A stretch of 64,000 nucleotides of DNA, taken from assembly GCA_037176885.1 (NCBI GenBank), contig JAWWNJ010000011.1, forward strand, positions 1 through 64,000, given 5' to 3'. The stretch comes from Favolaschia claudopus. Taxonomy: Eukaryota > Basidiomycota > Agaricomycetes > Agaricales > Mycenaceae. Shown in pieces: positions 23,791 to 36,500 of the stretch (its first letter is position 1; the number at the start of each line of letters is the position of its first letter). The notes beneath the pieces are model-generated. The model had not been told where the DNA came from, ran no database searches, and saw nothing but the letters and a program-made list of their open reading frames with translations. A program made the translations under genes and the position numbers.

Positions 23791-26559
23791 GCGTCCGATT
23801 AAGCATCGACACGCAATTGAAACTACAATATCAGTAATCCTTGATCGCGAATAAAAACCGAGTCCTGAATCAACTGAGATTTTTTTCGCGATCGCACAAA
23901 GCAACAAAAGCTATTCTTTTTGAAATTCGCTTTGACTTAGAGAGAAGTGAAGTTGGGACGCAAGGATGCAGCTCGTTGACTTATAGTAAGTAATACAAGA
24001 GCGTGCTGGGCCGCGCAGCACTTCGTTTTCAGAGTTAAAGTCAGGTCCGCACTGAACAGTCACAGTAAACTCGAGCCGACCCGAGTGACGTGGTTCAAGC
24101 TAACATTTCAAACTCTAGCTCTCAAGACGTGGCTTGATCCAAACCCCGGCGATTCCCTGGCGGAGTTCGAAAAGGCTTCAGACACACGTTATTTTATAAA
24201 GAGTGAGATATTCCCTGCGTTGAGCTGGTTGCTTACCGACAGCCCAACCCAACTAAGCACAGCTCAGCACGGAGCTTCAAGGTCCTGGCCAATCCAACTT
24301 CAAGTGAGTTTCTTTCTTCCGTTTCGTTCAATTCAATTGGAGTCGCGCACAAGTCAAATAACTTCAGGGAAAGTCAAAGATTATCATTTACTTACCGACA
24401 GTTCAGACTGCAGGTATTGAAAGCAATACTTACAATACGTTCCACAACACCCACTGATCTCGACTTGCCACTCCGCCGCCATTCCGCCCGCGTCCCGGCC
24501 CATCAAACCTTTACCTGCCGGCGGTTCCCTCTCCCTGCCTGGTCATTTCCTTCCCCAGCGAGATTCGTGTACGATGGTCTGGAACGAAGGTGAATGACTT
24601 CTTCCGTTTTGGAACGTGAAAAAGGAAACATACTTCATTTGATCTCCAAGCTTGTCGGCGTGGCGTGTGTCAAAGTGACCTTGTCGGCATTGTTAGTGTT
24701 GGAGAAGACAGCGTCGGCAAGTGGAGGGTAGATGGAGAAGTGGGGCGGAATGTCATGACGGTACTCGGGGTGCGCCGAGCGGTGGCGGTAGAGAGAAGAC
24801 AGCTTGAAATTGACGCGCTAAAGAGGGCGGAGTGTCGTTGGTAAAGTTATTGTATGGAGAGGGAAAGAGAAAAAACACCGGAATATACTTTCCTGGATGT
24901 ATGTGGACACCGGCGTCGCCAGCCAGGCGGGGAGTCGGTGGAGAGGAGTGTGGTCGTGCAAGGGGAAGCGAATGCGAGATGAACAAAACAGCATAATTTT
25001 GAACGGGTCGGCGTTGATCGCGGCAACGGGGTGACGGCGTCGATGATGCTAATGTCTGAGGGTTTGACGAGTGCGGCGGCGCTGAGTGGAGTGAGGGCAC
25101 CGTTGAAGGGGGAGAGTGTTGTGGGCGTCGAGGTGAGAGTGGGGATGCAAATGCGACGGGTTAAGGGTGGTGCGCCGTAACGGTGTCGATGGAGTCGCAG
25201 CGGTCGGGCGGTCGGAATCAAATGACGGTGGCGGGGCGATTCAGAATAGGGGCGTGGGTGATGGTGGTAAGGTTGAGGGTGTGATGCACTTGACAAGGTG
25301 CAGTGGATGAGGGGTCAGACATCGTCGACGGGAAAGGTGGCCGGCTTGGGTGAGCGGCATACGAGCGAAGAGAGACGTGGTAAGTTCACGATAATGCGCT
25401 TCGGACATGAACGGAACGGAGTCACAATAGAGGTAGATGAGGATGGGTGTCGAATTGGGGGAGAAGGGCGTAAGATGGACTTTTCGTCCGAATCATAGTT
25501 TCGAGGTAGCGTGCGAGTTGAGCAGATGTTGTGGGGGGTGCGTCGGGGTCACTTGATCCATGGCAGAGGACGATCAGGGTGGTGGCGGGTAACTGTCTGG
25601 GTTCACGGTGCAGAGCAGCCAAGATGGGTGATGGTGACATCTATTTGAGAGGTCAGATGAGAATGAAGCGCTGAGAGAGAAAGAAACGAATACACGCACC
25701 TATATAACCCGGCGTGGCACCGTCCCTCGGGCAGCTTCATCCGAGTCCGCTGACAAACAGCGTTTGAGGGGTAAGTGGGGCCTGCCCAATGTCGGATGAG
25801 GAAAAGAAGAATCAACGAGTCGATAGATGTGCCTCCGAGTCGTTTCCTTCTGTCAGTGTCAGGGTTAACGAGAGGAGTCGGGGGGTGGATTGTCGGCTTA
25901 GAAGGCGTGAGGAGCTAGTTGGCTGCAGGCGACGGCCCGGGAAACACATTTCATGGGGCTGAGCGAAGGTCGGATTTTGGTGGTGGTGCTGATTTAGCAG
26001 CACTGTCGGCGAGAAGGCATGCAAGCGCGTCTAGATTGGCACCGTTTGCATCGGCGGGCAAGTAGACGCTGTGCGAGACGAGTATCGTGCAGCAGCACGA
26101 CTCTGACTGCGGCCGATGTGCACGGACCAACGTGACGTAACTGCCAAGCCAAAGCCACCGTCTATTTTGTCTCCTTCCTGCTTTCTTCTTGGACGTGTTT
26201 CTAACTTATGCTACTCGCTGTTTCGACGTATTCTCGAATAAGTCAATAATGAACGTTCCGAGCTTGGATTCCCCCGAATCCAAAATTCCGTTCCACAGCG
26301 CTCGCCGCTCGCTTTCTGGTACGGCCACTGTCCGTGAATTTACTTATTACTTACTCTCACTCTGGGCCTCTGGCACCGGTACTTACTCTGACTCGGTATC
26401 GTCCAACGCTCCGAGTTACTGGCGAATCTTGCCTTATTTCACCGTTGACCCGCAATAAATGACTCTGTTGGTAGCTAAGTATTTTTTGTCGGCGAGCTGC
26501 AATGTGTTGTAGTGAATAATAACCAAATTTCTAAAGCACACCGGATTCAAACGCACATC

Positions 26560-26835
26560 GTATGGCGAACATTCCTGTGCTATACATGTGTCGCAGCTCA
26601 ATGGATCAATTCGGTACGCACCGTGATTCCGTGCTGCCCAGCACTGTCTTGATAATTGTCCTTAGACTCCTTCATGTCCGAGCCTCACGGCCCGTACAGA
26701 GCCCCGATCGCATGGTGAGCAAGGAAGCTTTGTTAAACGGTGCTGCAGCACGGACACTGCAGCCCGCTCCACAGCAGATTCAAAGTATTACTTATTGTTT
26801 CTAGTGCTGCAGCACCCGGAGCACTTGTGCTGCAG
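26560..26835 (+). repeat. GCTGCAGC-rich dispersed repeat, partial copy 4
   Basis: Corresponds to the 3' half of copy 1 (atggcgaacattcctgt, then gcaaggaagctt and ggtgctgcagcacggacac), with two additional tgctgcagca palindromes afterwards. Clear similarity across about 230 bp to 22735-22960. Confidence 0.6.
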
Positions 26836-27794
26836 CCCCTGATTCACCGCGGACCAGTCAAGTTTGACTGAGAATTCGTTCTCAAACCTCATCTGTACGT
26901 TTGCCTTCAATATCATCGTTTCGCTCTACGCTCAACAATCCAGCGTTTCGCCGATTGAGTGGTTCTGAGGTGATTGATCATGTTACTTGATTGACTCTAT
27001 CAAGGTGACTTGGGTAGGATGTTTCGAAGTGCGCGTTCAGGTTGAGGGATGTTTGCCTCATGAAGTTTCAACTCAAATGGCTCGAAATGCTGATATTTGT
27101 TCATTGCAGAAGGAATCGCTCATTCGAGATCTTTTCGTCTCGACTTCGAACAAAGTTCAAGCATCAGCTCCGTCTCAATCAACCTGAACGTACACCTTCA
27201 ACCTGTTACATAAACTCAAAATTCATCGACAGAGTGAGTTTCTCGCTATTACATCTCGTTTCAAGTATTCTCCTCATCAGCCTTGTTCACAAGACAGCAC
27301 TGAAGATCGGAAATCAGATCAACATCTACAAACCCCTCAAATCGTCCACTCGTTTCTACTCAGCGTACCTGGCCCTTCACCGCTCATTTCTGTGCATGGT
27401 TTGATGGTGAGCCTGTTCACTTACTCAAACCTCGGATTCATTTCTCAGGGCTCACAAGGCGGGCCTTCCATTTCCAAGAACTCCGTTAAATTTAGCGACT
27501 CGGTCAAAGCTCAAATATCGGACCTCCTCCAAAACGCGCCACCTCTATTGAGTCAGTTCCGAGATATTAATTCGTGATGCCTGCGCAAAGTGTTCAACAC
27601 AGCGGAATTTCAACGAAGGTACCCAAACAAAAAAAAATGTTTTGGTTGCGGAACAACACTGACCTCGTTTCATTTTGAGAACTGAGTAGACAACGTCGAA
27701 CTGACGAGCTCGCAGGGTAGGGTGCATGTCGAGGGAGCGAGGCCGGGTATACGTCGAAGCACGGAATGAAGTAAGTATGAGGAAGAGTGCAGCA

Positions 27795-28110
27795 GCTCAC
27801 TCAAGTCCGAGGAGTCGGTCTGGGTCTGCAAATCTGCTGCGCTGTCGTGCTGCAGTAGGGATGGGGCAGTGCAAACGGTGCTGCTGCACCGGCTTTTTGT
27901 TCTTTCTTATTGTCCTCTACTTGCTGCTTACGTCAAATAAAAAGCTATCTGGTGCCTTGGCAAACGGCCTCGCGAATTTCGTCTGTTATGTAAAATTAAA
28001 CCCGTACCAAACAATAGGAAAGGATAGGGTCATAGACATCTGGTGCTGCAGCACAGAAGAGGATCTGCAGGCCAGCTCGAACCTGTTGCCCGCGAGTATT
28101 TCTCAGACTG
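27795..28110 (+). repeat. GCTGCAGC-rich dispersed repeat, copy 5
   Basis: Shares with copy 1 the blocks gtctgcaaatctgctg, ggggcagtgcaaacggtgct, ttcttattgtcctctacttg, cttacgtcaaata and atctggtgccttgg, and with copy 3 the block ggaaaggata followed by agacatctggtgctgcagca. This combination shows that all copies belong to one family. Confidence 0.6.
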
Positions 28111-31100
28111 AAACGATCCGATGTTGGCATTGTCAACTATAACATGTCTAAAGCAAATATACACACAACGAAAAGAACGTACAAGTTATCATTCATTATG
28201 CGATTGCTGTGAATTCGAAGCCTTTTGTTGCGACAAAATGCACCGTGTCTTGCTGGAATCCATTTTTTGAATCTTGATCAACTTGAAGTCGTCGATTTTA
28301 TCGCCAATCGGCTGGGTTGAAAGTCTCGTGCAATTCAGATTCGAATTCAAAAGTCAACTCTCACTTGAAGATCTTCGAAATGGTGGAATAAAAAATTGGT
28401 TCCTCAAGTTGGATTTTACGTGGAAGATTTTTGATATGCACACGCTACAGCTGCAATGGCATGCAAATTCAAAACAGATTTCAGTGAAAATCAGGTTGTG
28501 GCGAGAGCTTAGACTCACTCCCAGAAAAGTTGAAGTATACAATTCTCTGAATTATTCCGGACCAGCGTGGTGCCGTGAATCCCGACTTCAATTTCATCTT
28601 CCAAATCAAGCGAAGTGAACATCGAACGGGAAACTCGGGGACAGCACACTGAGGGTAATTCAAAGTCAAGGTGCCCGTGGAATCTGATCAATAAGCTGCG
28701 AATAAGTGAACTGCATTTCAATATTCGAATTGAAGTCGGAATGACAAGGGGGACTCAACTCCGCCGAAGTCAGCGAACGAGAGCCCAGGCACAACGATGA
28801 GATCTAGCGTATATGAACGAATCAGGTAAATGAAGTCATTGGTCAAAAAATCAACAAACCAAGCTCAAAATCAAAAAGCGTTGAATTTGAGGGCCCCTGG
28901 GCCTTGAGCTAGAAGTGTGTTGGGAAGCTATCGCTGGATTGTTTATGAGTCACCTGGAGCAGGGAGTGAAATACTTGAAGGAAATTGAAAATTTGTGGAG
29001 TTTATCCGGTACGCGTCTGAAACCGGCCCAAATGCCAGTTGAAATTTGGAAGATTTGGAAGGTGAACGAAAGGTCTGACGGAAACAGTACCTGAGAAGTT
29101 GTACCTTTCAAATTTTCCATTCAATTGTGTCCAGTGGTGCTGCAGCTCTCGCGCCGTTGCTATTTTGCGCAGTATGAGTCGATGAACTGCACGTTCGATA
29201 TCTATCATTTTTGACTATCCGTGGATCTGTAGACTCAGTCAATCTGTGAGTCGATAGGTCCCGCAATCACTGTACCCAACTGTCTTAAATGTTTGGCTCA
29301 AAACTCTGCTGCAGCACGCACGAGGGCAATCATCGTAATCTTCAGGATTCTCGTTCCTTCTTGTCTCAGATCATCACCATGCGGCGCACGACCATTACAC
29401 AGCTCAGTGGCTCGAGTCGGGGCACCGTGCTTCAGCGGGAACACGGTGTGTATATATCTATTGTCTGTTACCTCTGATATTTGCTTCACGGGTGTTTTTG
29501 TGGTGGCTGTGGTCCAGGCATGCGGAGGGAGTAAGTAATGTCAGTGCTGCAGCACCGTGAACAAGCTGAGGCGGAGTGACCTCCTGTGCGGAAATGCGGC
29601 TTCAAAATTTCTGCATCACGCCGAATAGCTCAGTGAATGTGCTTACTTGGTCCGTTCTCATGCTGCCCCCCGTTCCGAGACCGTAAACCTTTCAGACGGA
29701 AAGAATTCCGAAACGATGCAACTCAGAAGAAATAAATTTTATACAGACCAAGTTGTGCGCAGGCTGAACATTGAGAAATGGGTACCATCCATTAAAGTGT
29801 CATTGTTCATTGCATGAGACCGAGGAAAGAGGAACATTGAATTAGAAGACCGCTGCGGCAATTGACGAGTCGAGTCTCGAATTGAAATTTGAGGCCAAGA
29901 TTCGGTAAAGATTCATCATTCGATAAGCAGAGACATTCAACGTGGGGATCTATGTTTTCAAGAGATAAAACGAAGAGCAAGCAAGCAAGCACGCAAAGAG
30001 GGAGGTCCAGTATGGTGTATGGTCGTTACCGAAACCTGAAGAGGTGTGACGGTGACCGTTACAGTCACGCAATCCCCTTGACAATCAACCGCCATGGTCA
30101 TCGACTCATCGGGACGAATTGGAACTGCTACGCGCATATCTGCAAACCAAAATGTCAGGGAACTGGAAGAACCACTGCGACCCTCTGTCGATAACTAGAC
30201 ATTCAAATCTCTGGTCCCGCCGGTGTTTCAATGATTTCATGTCGATCTCGTGTGTGCACTCAGCCAAGCTAACTGGCGCCTGAATACATCGGCGGGTCGT
30301 GGTAGACCAGAGTCAACTCTGGGTGGGCCGGTTCTCGTCACCCCAGCGGTGCGTGTTTGTGTCCTTTCCCACTCGTCGCGTAAAGCCCATGTCCACTAGG
30401 TCAATTGACTCGTCCACTCGCTTTCCATTCCATTGAAGCTTCGTCTCCCGTCTTCACTGTTGTAACAACAACACATTTTCACTTCGTCTGTGGTACCGCC
30501 CTGATTGCCTGCAACGTATCCCATCCACCTCCATCATTCATGATCTGTATACGTGCTGTCTTGTGCCGCAGAGGCTGCAGCTCCACCATCCCTGCAGCGC
30601 TTCCCCAGCCATATTATCTACCTTCTCGCCGCCCCCGTTGTGATTCATTCCGACATCTTCACACCATTCATCAACGAGCTCGTCACCTCAATCATACGAC
30701 TTTGGAAATGATGTCACTCTGAGCGGTACGGCGGCATACACGAATGTCAAGCGATACGACGAATCAATGTCGCTGTGCAAGTAGGGCAGGCAACGCTCCA
30801 GATGTACCGTCAAGATTGGCCATGTCCCGCTAGAGGAATGCCTCACGTCTAGGCTACGGAAACACAAACGGGAGCGGGTGGATCAGGAGAAGATATGCGC
30901 GTCATATGAGTACGACTTTGATGCAGGTACGTTGCTCCTCCTCGTTTCCGAAGGTCGTACTCATCTCTCGGATAAGTCACCGCTATCCAAGAAGCTCTCC
31001 CCATCGCTGCTACCTCCCTCGTCTCTGCCCGACACGCCGCCTACCTCCCACGCTGCACCGCCTCCCTACGTCCCCACCAACTCGCTCATAATTTCCGCTT

Positions 31101-33374
31101 CTGCCGCCGCTACGGTGAGAGAAGAAATCATTTTGTGCACCTCCTTCCGCTTCGCTTGTCATGACTTCCTCGACAATTTCGACACCCCCGTCGCAATCGA
31201 CACAACTCCGTCGTCGTGAAGGTGCTCCATCTTCCCCCATGCGATGCCGACCTATTTGCCCATGCCGATTTGGTACGTCGCCCTCGACGTCCCCGGGGCT
31301 TCTCACGGACGCGACGCGAAAGGTTGCCCTTTCAAGGGATGCGGGGCGATGAGCATCGGGATAGCAGCAATGCCAGTAAAGCAAGGAGCCACTTCGTGTG
31401 ATGGTATATCGGCGGGCGGTGGCGAAGAAGGCGAGGGTGACAGGCAGGATATCGCCATTTTTCGGCCTGGAGGGGGAGGAGGAGGGCTGGGGGATGAGGG
31501 CTCTGGGGATCCGATGTTTTCCTTGGTGAGTCACATTTCTTTGCTATGCATTTGTCCTCTTTTTCTCGTTTGTGCTCTCTAACCCGTTTTAATCTTCTCT
31601 CATCATCTCTCTACTTTGCACGTTCCCATACTCTATATTCACCCATTCTTTCCCCAGCTCGACGCCTGTCACGGCCGCAATCCACGTTCACGAATTAGTC
31701 TCGTTCAACTCACCCCCACCTCATGATCTGCGCATCGTCCCTCTGCCCCCGCCCGTTTCATCTCCGCCAGCCTTCACTGCCAGCGACACCATCACTGGCA
31801 CTCGTGACACATACGACTGCGTGGAGGAAGCCGGAACCCCGACTCAGACAACGCACCGCTCCCGACGCTGCTCACGCCACAACGGCCTGAGAGTCCGCTG
31901 TCGAGTCGTATGGGATCGCCGGTGGGGGCGGTACTCATAACACCCGGTCCCTGTACGTGGGTGATGAAAGATTGGGAGGGGCGGATGATATGGGCGGACG
32001 AGAGATCCGGAGAGAATCAGCGCCATGATTAAGGTGTGTCGCGTTTCTTTCTCTTTTACATCGTAAACTAACGAAACCTGTGTGACTGGGGAATGAAGAA
32101 TGATCAGACCGATGAGAGAGCCTCTCAATTAACAGGATAGACATATACAACGATGTCCCAGCACCTTTGTCTCTGCTCTCGGGGTTCAGCTCGAGTTTAC
32201 ACTCGCATTCGGGTTCTCGTTTGCCTTCACATCTATACACCTCACCTCCTCTTCATCTTGATTCTTCTCACCCTCATTCGTCCACCACCCTTCCTCTTCA
32301 CCATCTCATACCGCGACTACTACCACCACGAAACCTCTTCCCTCGCTGGACCACACCTCCGCCACGTCCCCTGCATTGCCCATCTCGCCGCATCCAGCTC
32401 AGCACAGGCTACGTCGACGACTTCGTTTGAGGTGTCGCTTTCCTCTACGTCGTCGTCGGCGGCGTATTCTGCCTTGGTGTCGCCGCTGCTATTGATTTCG
32501 ACTGTCGTGACGTCGAGGTCGTACGCATACACAGACAGCAGTGTGTATGCATCTGGAAGGGCATGGGCAACGCCAGTACCCGCCGCAGGGTCGGTTTGCA
32601 TCCTTCTCTTCCCCCCGCACCCCACCCCCCTTCCTCCATCGCCATATCCCACCCTCGTCATTTCTAGCGAAGTACCCTGCCACTATTACACCGTCCTCGT
32701 TGCCTCTCTCAAGCAGCCAACGGATACTCGCTCGAACGCGCGTCAAGCGATTCGTTCATATTCCGTCGGGGTTGGGGTTGGATGCTAGGGGAGTAGGGGG
32801 AGGAGGAGGTGGGTAAGGAGTAGGTGCTGGGCAAATGCGGAGGTGAGGGTGTATGCTTCCCGGGAAGGTGGACTCGTTGGTCGTGGGCACGGCGAGAGGT
32901 GTGCGGGTGGGATTGCCATTATGGATGAGTTCGGGCACGGGCGATGATGTGGGTGGACGCTAAAGATGAGTACGGGGATTCGTCAGGCGAGGGCGGACAT
33001 GGGCATGGTCAGGGAATAAAGGGAACAGAAGGCGAAGGAGAGATAGACGAGGCGTATGAAGTGTTCGGGGTCTTCTTTCCCGAGGGGCGAGGGTACGGAG
33101 GAGGAAGATGGAGAGACGGGCGGCGAAGGTGGGAGGGAGTAGGCAGGCGGCGCTGCAGCGGCCACCCTCGATGTGTCGACCAAAGACGTGGAAGGGTTTG
33201 GAAGGTCGGCTCGGGTACCACTACGTTGCTGCTGTACTGTACATTGCTCTCTTCTGACGTTTATAATTATATCGCTGTACCCGACTTATCGACATTGTAT
33301 GACTTGAATTCGCGACTAACTATCCAAATCGATGTCTCGCATTCTTTCTTCTAGCTTCGTATATCTTTGATGGT

Positions 33375-33850
33375 AAGTGCGGCCGGCGTGCTGCAGACGT
33401 GCTGCAGGCGTGCTGCCGGCGTGCTGCAGCACGGCCAGAAATCATTGCTTTCTGGTCCGCTTTCTGTGGCGCCAGAAACAATAGATTACGGGTGCGCTTT
33501 CTGTGCGGCCCGTAACTATTGTTTACTGGGCCGCTTTCTGTGCGCCAGAAAGCATTGCTTACTGGTGCACAGAAAGCGATCCAGTTCTTATTGTTTTCTG
33601 GATCACTTTCGGCATCCCAGTTCTTATTTGTTTACTGAGGTGCCGGAAGTGATCCAGAATATAGTACTTACTGGATCACTTTCTGGCGGCGCCGAAAGCT
33701 TTGTATACTGATTAACAGAATCCTTTACAGATAGCTTTGTTTCCAGGTACGTTTTCTGTTCTACAGAATATGTTACTTTCTGGAATACTTTCTGGCCAAC
33801 CTGTAGTTATTGTTTACTGCAAAGTATACTGGATTGACAGAAAGTTTCAA
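33375..33850. repeat. Degenerate tandem array of CCAGAAA/CTTTCTGG units
   Basis: Starting with four closely spaced cgtgctgc motifs, the sequence then alternates attgtttactgg-like and cgctttctgtgcgcc-like blocks about every 35-60 bp for roughly 430 bp. Many adjacent blocks are mutually inverted (ccagaaagcattgcttactgg), so the strand can form serial hairpins. No coding frame persists. The function is unknown. Confidence 0.6.
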
Positions 33851-34388
33851 TTTTGCGGAGTGAATCCAATGCGGCCGTATCGATAGACGCCCAGACCGCG
33901 TTTCACACAGTATCCAACAGTGGACTCCGTGGAGGGCTCACTGGTCTGAGTGTCAACTCTGGGCTATGTATAGTAACCCAAGTAAAGGCCGCATTTTGTT
34001 ATTCTGTGATCGAACATCTTATTTAATTATCTCAACTACTTATATATTAATTACTTGCGGAAAGTATGCGCCATTAAAAATCTAGAAAATGTTTTGCCCA
34101 AGTTTTGCTAATGTCAAACCGTGAGAATGTGAGGCAAAGCGTGACCAGGGTTCAAACTTACGGCATACTTTCTCCTTCCTTCACGCAACCTTCACGCTTC
34201 CATCATGGAGCTAAGCACTGCTAAGCCCCACTACCCCGCGTTTATATACGAGGATAGATCGAAGCTCCGCATCTATCCGTCAATACCGCGCCGAAAGGCC
34301 ACCCCGTGCCAGTGCGTCTTATAAGTATTCCGTCTTAAACGACGAAACGACTGTTTTTCCTACCTCTTCCCGTCTACCATTCGCTGTT

Positions 34389-36500
34389 ATGTCCTCTTCA
34401 CCGCCCCCGTGCTTTATTGTCTCGAATCCAGACATTGCTGGAATTGGCGTGCGATCGGCAACATACATTCAAGCTCTGCTTGGCTTCATTCCCGCCATAT
34501 CCGCCCTTTGGGACGGAGAAGTCGCATCCTATGAGCTCGAGGTGCGTCTGCTATATGGAACTGAAGTCACCCAGCAACTGAACATTGTACCATAGGCCGT
34601 CGAATCTCAATCGACGGTGATATTGATTACGTCGTTCGCGGTGTGGTTGTTTCCAAGACATGACTGATATTTCTTCGTTGACAGAGTTACACAGATCTTA
34701 ATTTCGGCTGCGGTGCAGGCCCAGTTCACAACGGGTATAACTGTGTTCCATGCCAATCTCATTCTCCATCTCAGCTGGATGAATAACACCAACACATTCA
34801 TTTATTTTTTACTTTACATGCAACGAAGGAGTCAGTTGGGGCCTCGCCAGCTCAGAAAAGATCTACTCTCGGGGTGGAATGGTTTCAAAGCCTGGTTATC
34901 GAGCCCTGACCCCAGTCAGCAAACAAGTATGTGTATTTTCTTCTCCGCGTGATTTTTTTGCTAACAGTGAACCAGCGGAGAAAGCATCCGAAAGGCGAAG
35001 TCGAAAGAGGAATAACTCAGTCATATCCACCGGTAGTGAGCGCGATTTTTTTGGATATCATGATGTTGTGACCTGAAGGCGAAATCTCCAGGCACTGAAA
35101 GCAAACAACGGTCCCTGCTGCAACTCATCTTCAGAGTGCAACTGAGCGGCATTATCGCAGTCGCAGTTCTGGGAACCCTTCATCTCACCATGCTGTCCGG
35201 GATCGGACTCTGGCTTTGGATTAATCCTCTCAAATTCGGCAAGGCAGAAAATGTAGGCATTTGTGCCATGAATTTCTCCACCTACGTGCTCCTCGGTAAA
35301 CATATTCGACTCGGCGCGCCCGCGTTGCGCATCGTTTCGCTGGTTCTCTACGGTATCTTTGTGGTGCCTGGTTTTAATTTGGTTGTTCCCCTTGCGTTCT
35401 TCCTGGGCTTGTTCTTCGTCTACAGATCGTGCCACGGAAAGCGCTCCGAGCACAAATTCCAACCGCCCTGGATGCAGGACAAGCCCGTCCCGTCCTCTGA
35501 GCGTATGAAATTCCGTCAGAGAGGCCCTCTGAAGCGAAGTATATTCTTCCTTCAGACTTGGGTCAATCCCTTTCTCGTGCCTACCATCGTGGGACTGCTG
35601 CTTCTCTTCGCCATCTGTATCGTCATGATCTTGGATATTGAGCTCACCTTCCGAGCCAATAAACACCTGGAAACATCAATTCCAGGAGCGGGGGATAGCG
35701 ACAATGAGTGGTCATTTGGACAGGTACTCGCGGTGCTGTTGCTTGTGCTTCCGCTGCGCGAGCTGCGGATCTTCGGGGCACGCAGGGACTTCACCGCATC
35801 CCTCCAGAATGCCGTGCGGTGGGATGCAGACTCCGACATTCTCCGAGACTTGGTTCGACGGGGAGCTGACGTCAATGCGAGAGCCGACGGTAGGATCCTG
35901 AGCGACTTCATGATCTGGTATTCTGAATATCTACTCAACCAGGTTCTACGCATCCCACCGTGCTGCATTTAGCCGTAGCAAAACGCAGAGATGCTGAACT
36001 GACGCGAATGCTACTCGTATATGGCGCTGATACCGAGGCAAAAGGCGAGTCATGTCAATTCGCGTCTACCTCTCCTGAATTCCATCGCTATTCCAGATAA
36101 ATTAGACAATACCCCGTTGCATACGGCTTCATCACACGGGGATTTATCGATTGTGAGAGTCCTTCTCGCACACGGCGCGAAACCCAACGCCGAAGGTGAG
36201 ATTGCACTGGCACGATCTAGCTATCTCACGAACTGCATGATTTTCAGGCGGGGAATACAACACTGCTCTTCAAGCAGCATCGCAAGCGGGTCATGTCGAA
36301 GTTGTGCAGTTGCTTCTCGAGAACGAAGCTGAAGTGAACATGGAAGGTGAATTCATTTGTTGATGGCCGTTGCCAATTTCTCACTCACTGCGTCTCACGC
36401 TCAAGGTGGGAAATACGGAAACGCAATGAAAGCAGCGTTAATTCGAGGTGAAACGGCTATCATTGAATTGCTTGAGAGGTACGGGGGCACGCCAGACTAA
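34389..36500 (+). CDS. Multi-spanning membrane protein with C-terminal ankyrin repeats
   Basis: Nine exons: 34389-34541, 34596-34640, 34695-34926, 34968-35032, 35079-35889, 35943-36044, 36097-36195, 36248-36346, 36406-36500; 566 aa. The N-terminal two-thirds has several hydrophobic helices, for example in exons 2-3, around GIIAVAVLGTLHLTMLSGIG, NLVVPLAFFLGLFFVY, PTIVGLLLLFAICIVMILDI and VLAVLLLVLPL. From about residue 420 to the end are four ankyrin units (PLHTASSHGDLSIVRVLLAH is the clearest). Membrane-anchored protein-protein interaction is the likely mode; the specific role is unknown. Exons 6, 7 and 8 (102, 99, 99 nt) each encode one ankyrin unit in phase 1-1. The intron after exon 6 has a GC donor (aaag|gcgagt). 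The start fits the widespread basidiomycete opening SNPDIAGIGVR. Confidence 0.85.

Larger units (their letters stand above)
21076..34388. other. Gene-poor, repeat-rich interval (13.3 kb)
   Basis: No supportable gene was found. The interval alternates AT-rich DNA (22-24 kb, 26-30 kb) with GC-rich, low-complexity stretches (24.5-26 kb and 30.5-33.2 kb) whose long frames are shadows of skewed composition or decayed genes. At least a dozen GCTGCAGC palindromes occur, mostly within copies of a dispersed repeat listed separately. The interval ends in a tandem array at 33375-33850 and then 500 bp of unassigned AT-rich DNA before the ankyrin gene. Confidence 0.5.

Noticed and set aside
24847..25296. 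149-aa minus frame rich in Pro/His/Ser
   Set aside because: Low-complexity product of skewed base composition; no splice-linked neighbours or recognisable motif.
32153..32788. 211-aa plus frame in the repeat desert
   Set aside because: Ser/Pro/Tyr-biased low complexity with overlapping frames in several phases; no domain and no consistent exon structure.
33375..33850. Possible CRISPR-like array
   Set aside because: Units are degenerate, unevenly spaced and mutually inverted, without unique spacers; the genome is eukaryotic.
34070..34330. Possible solo LTR before the ankyrin gene
   Set aside because: A TATA-like tttatata and downstream sequence suggested an LTR, but no TG...CA ends, target duplication or second copy could be seen.
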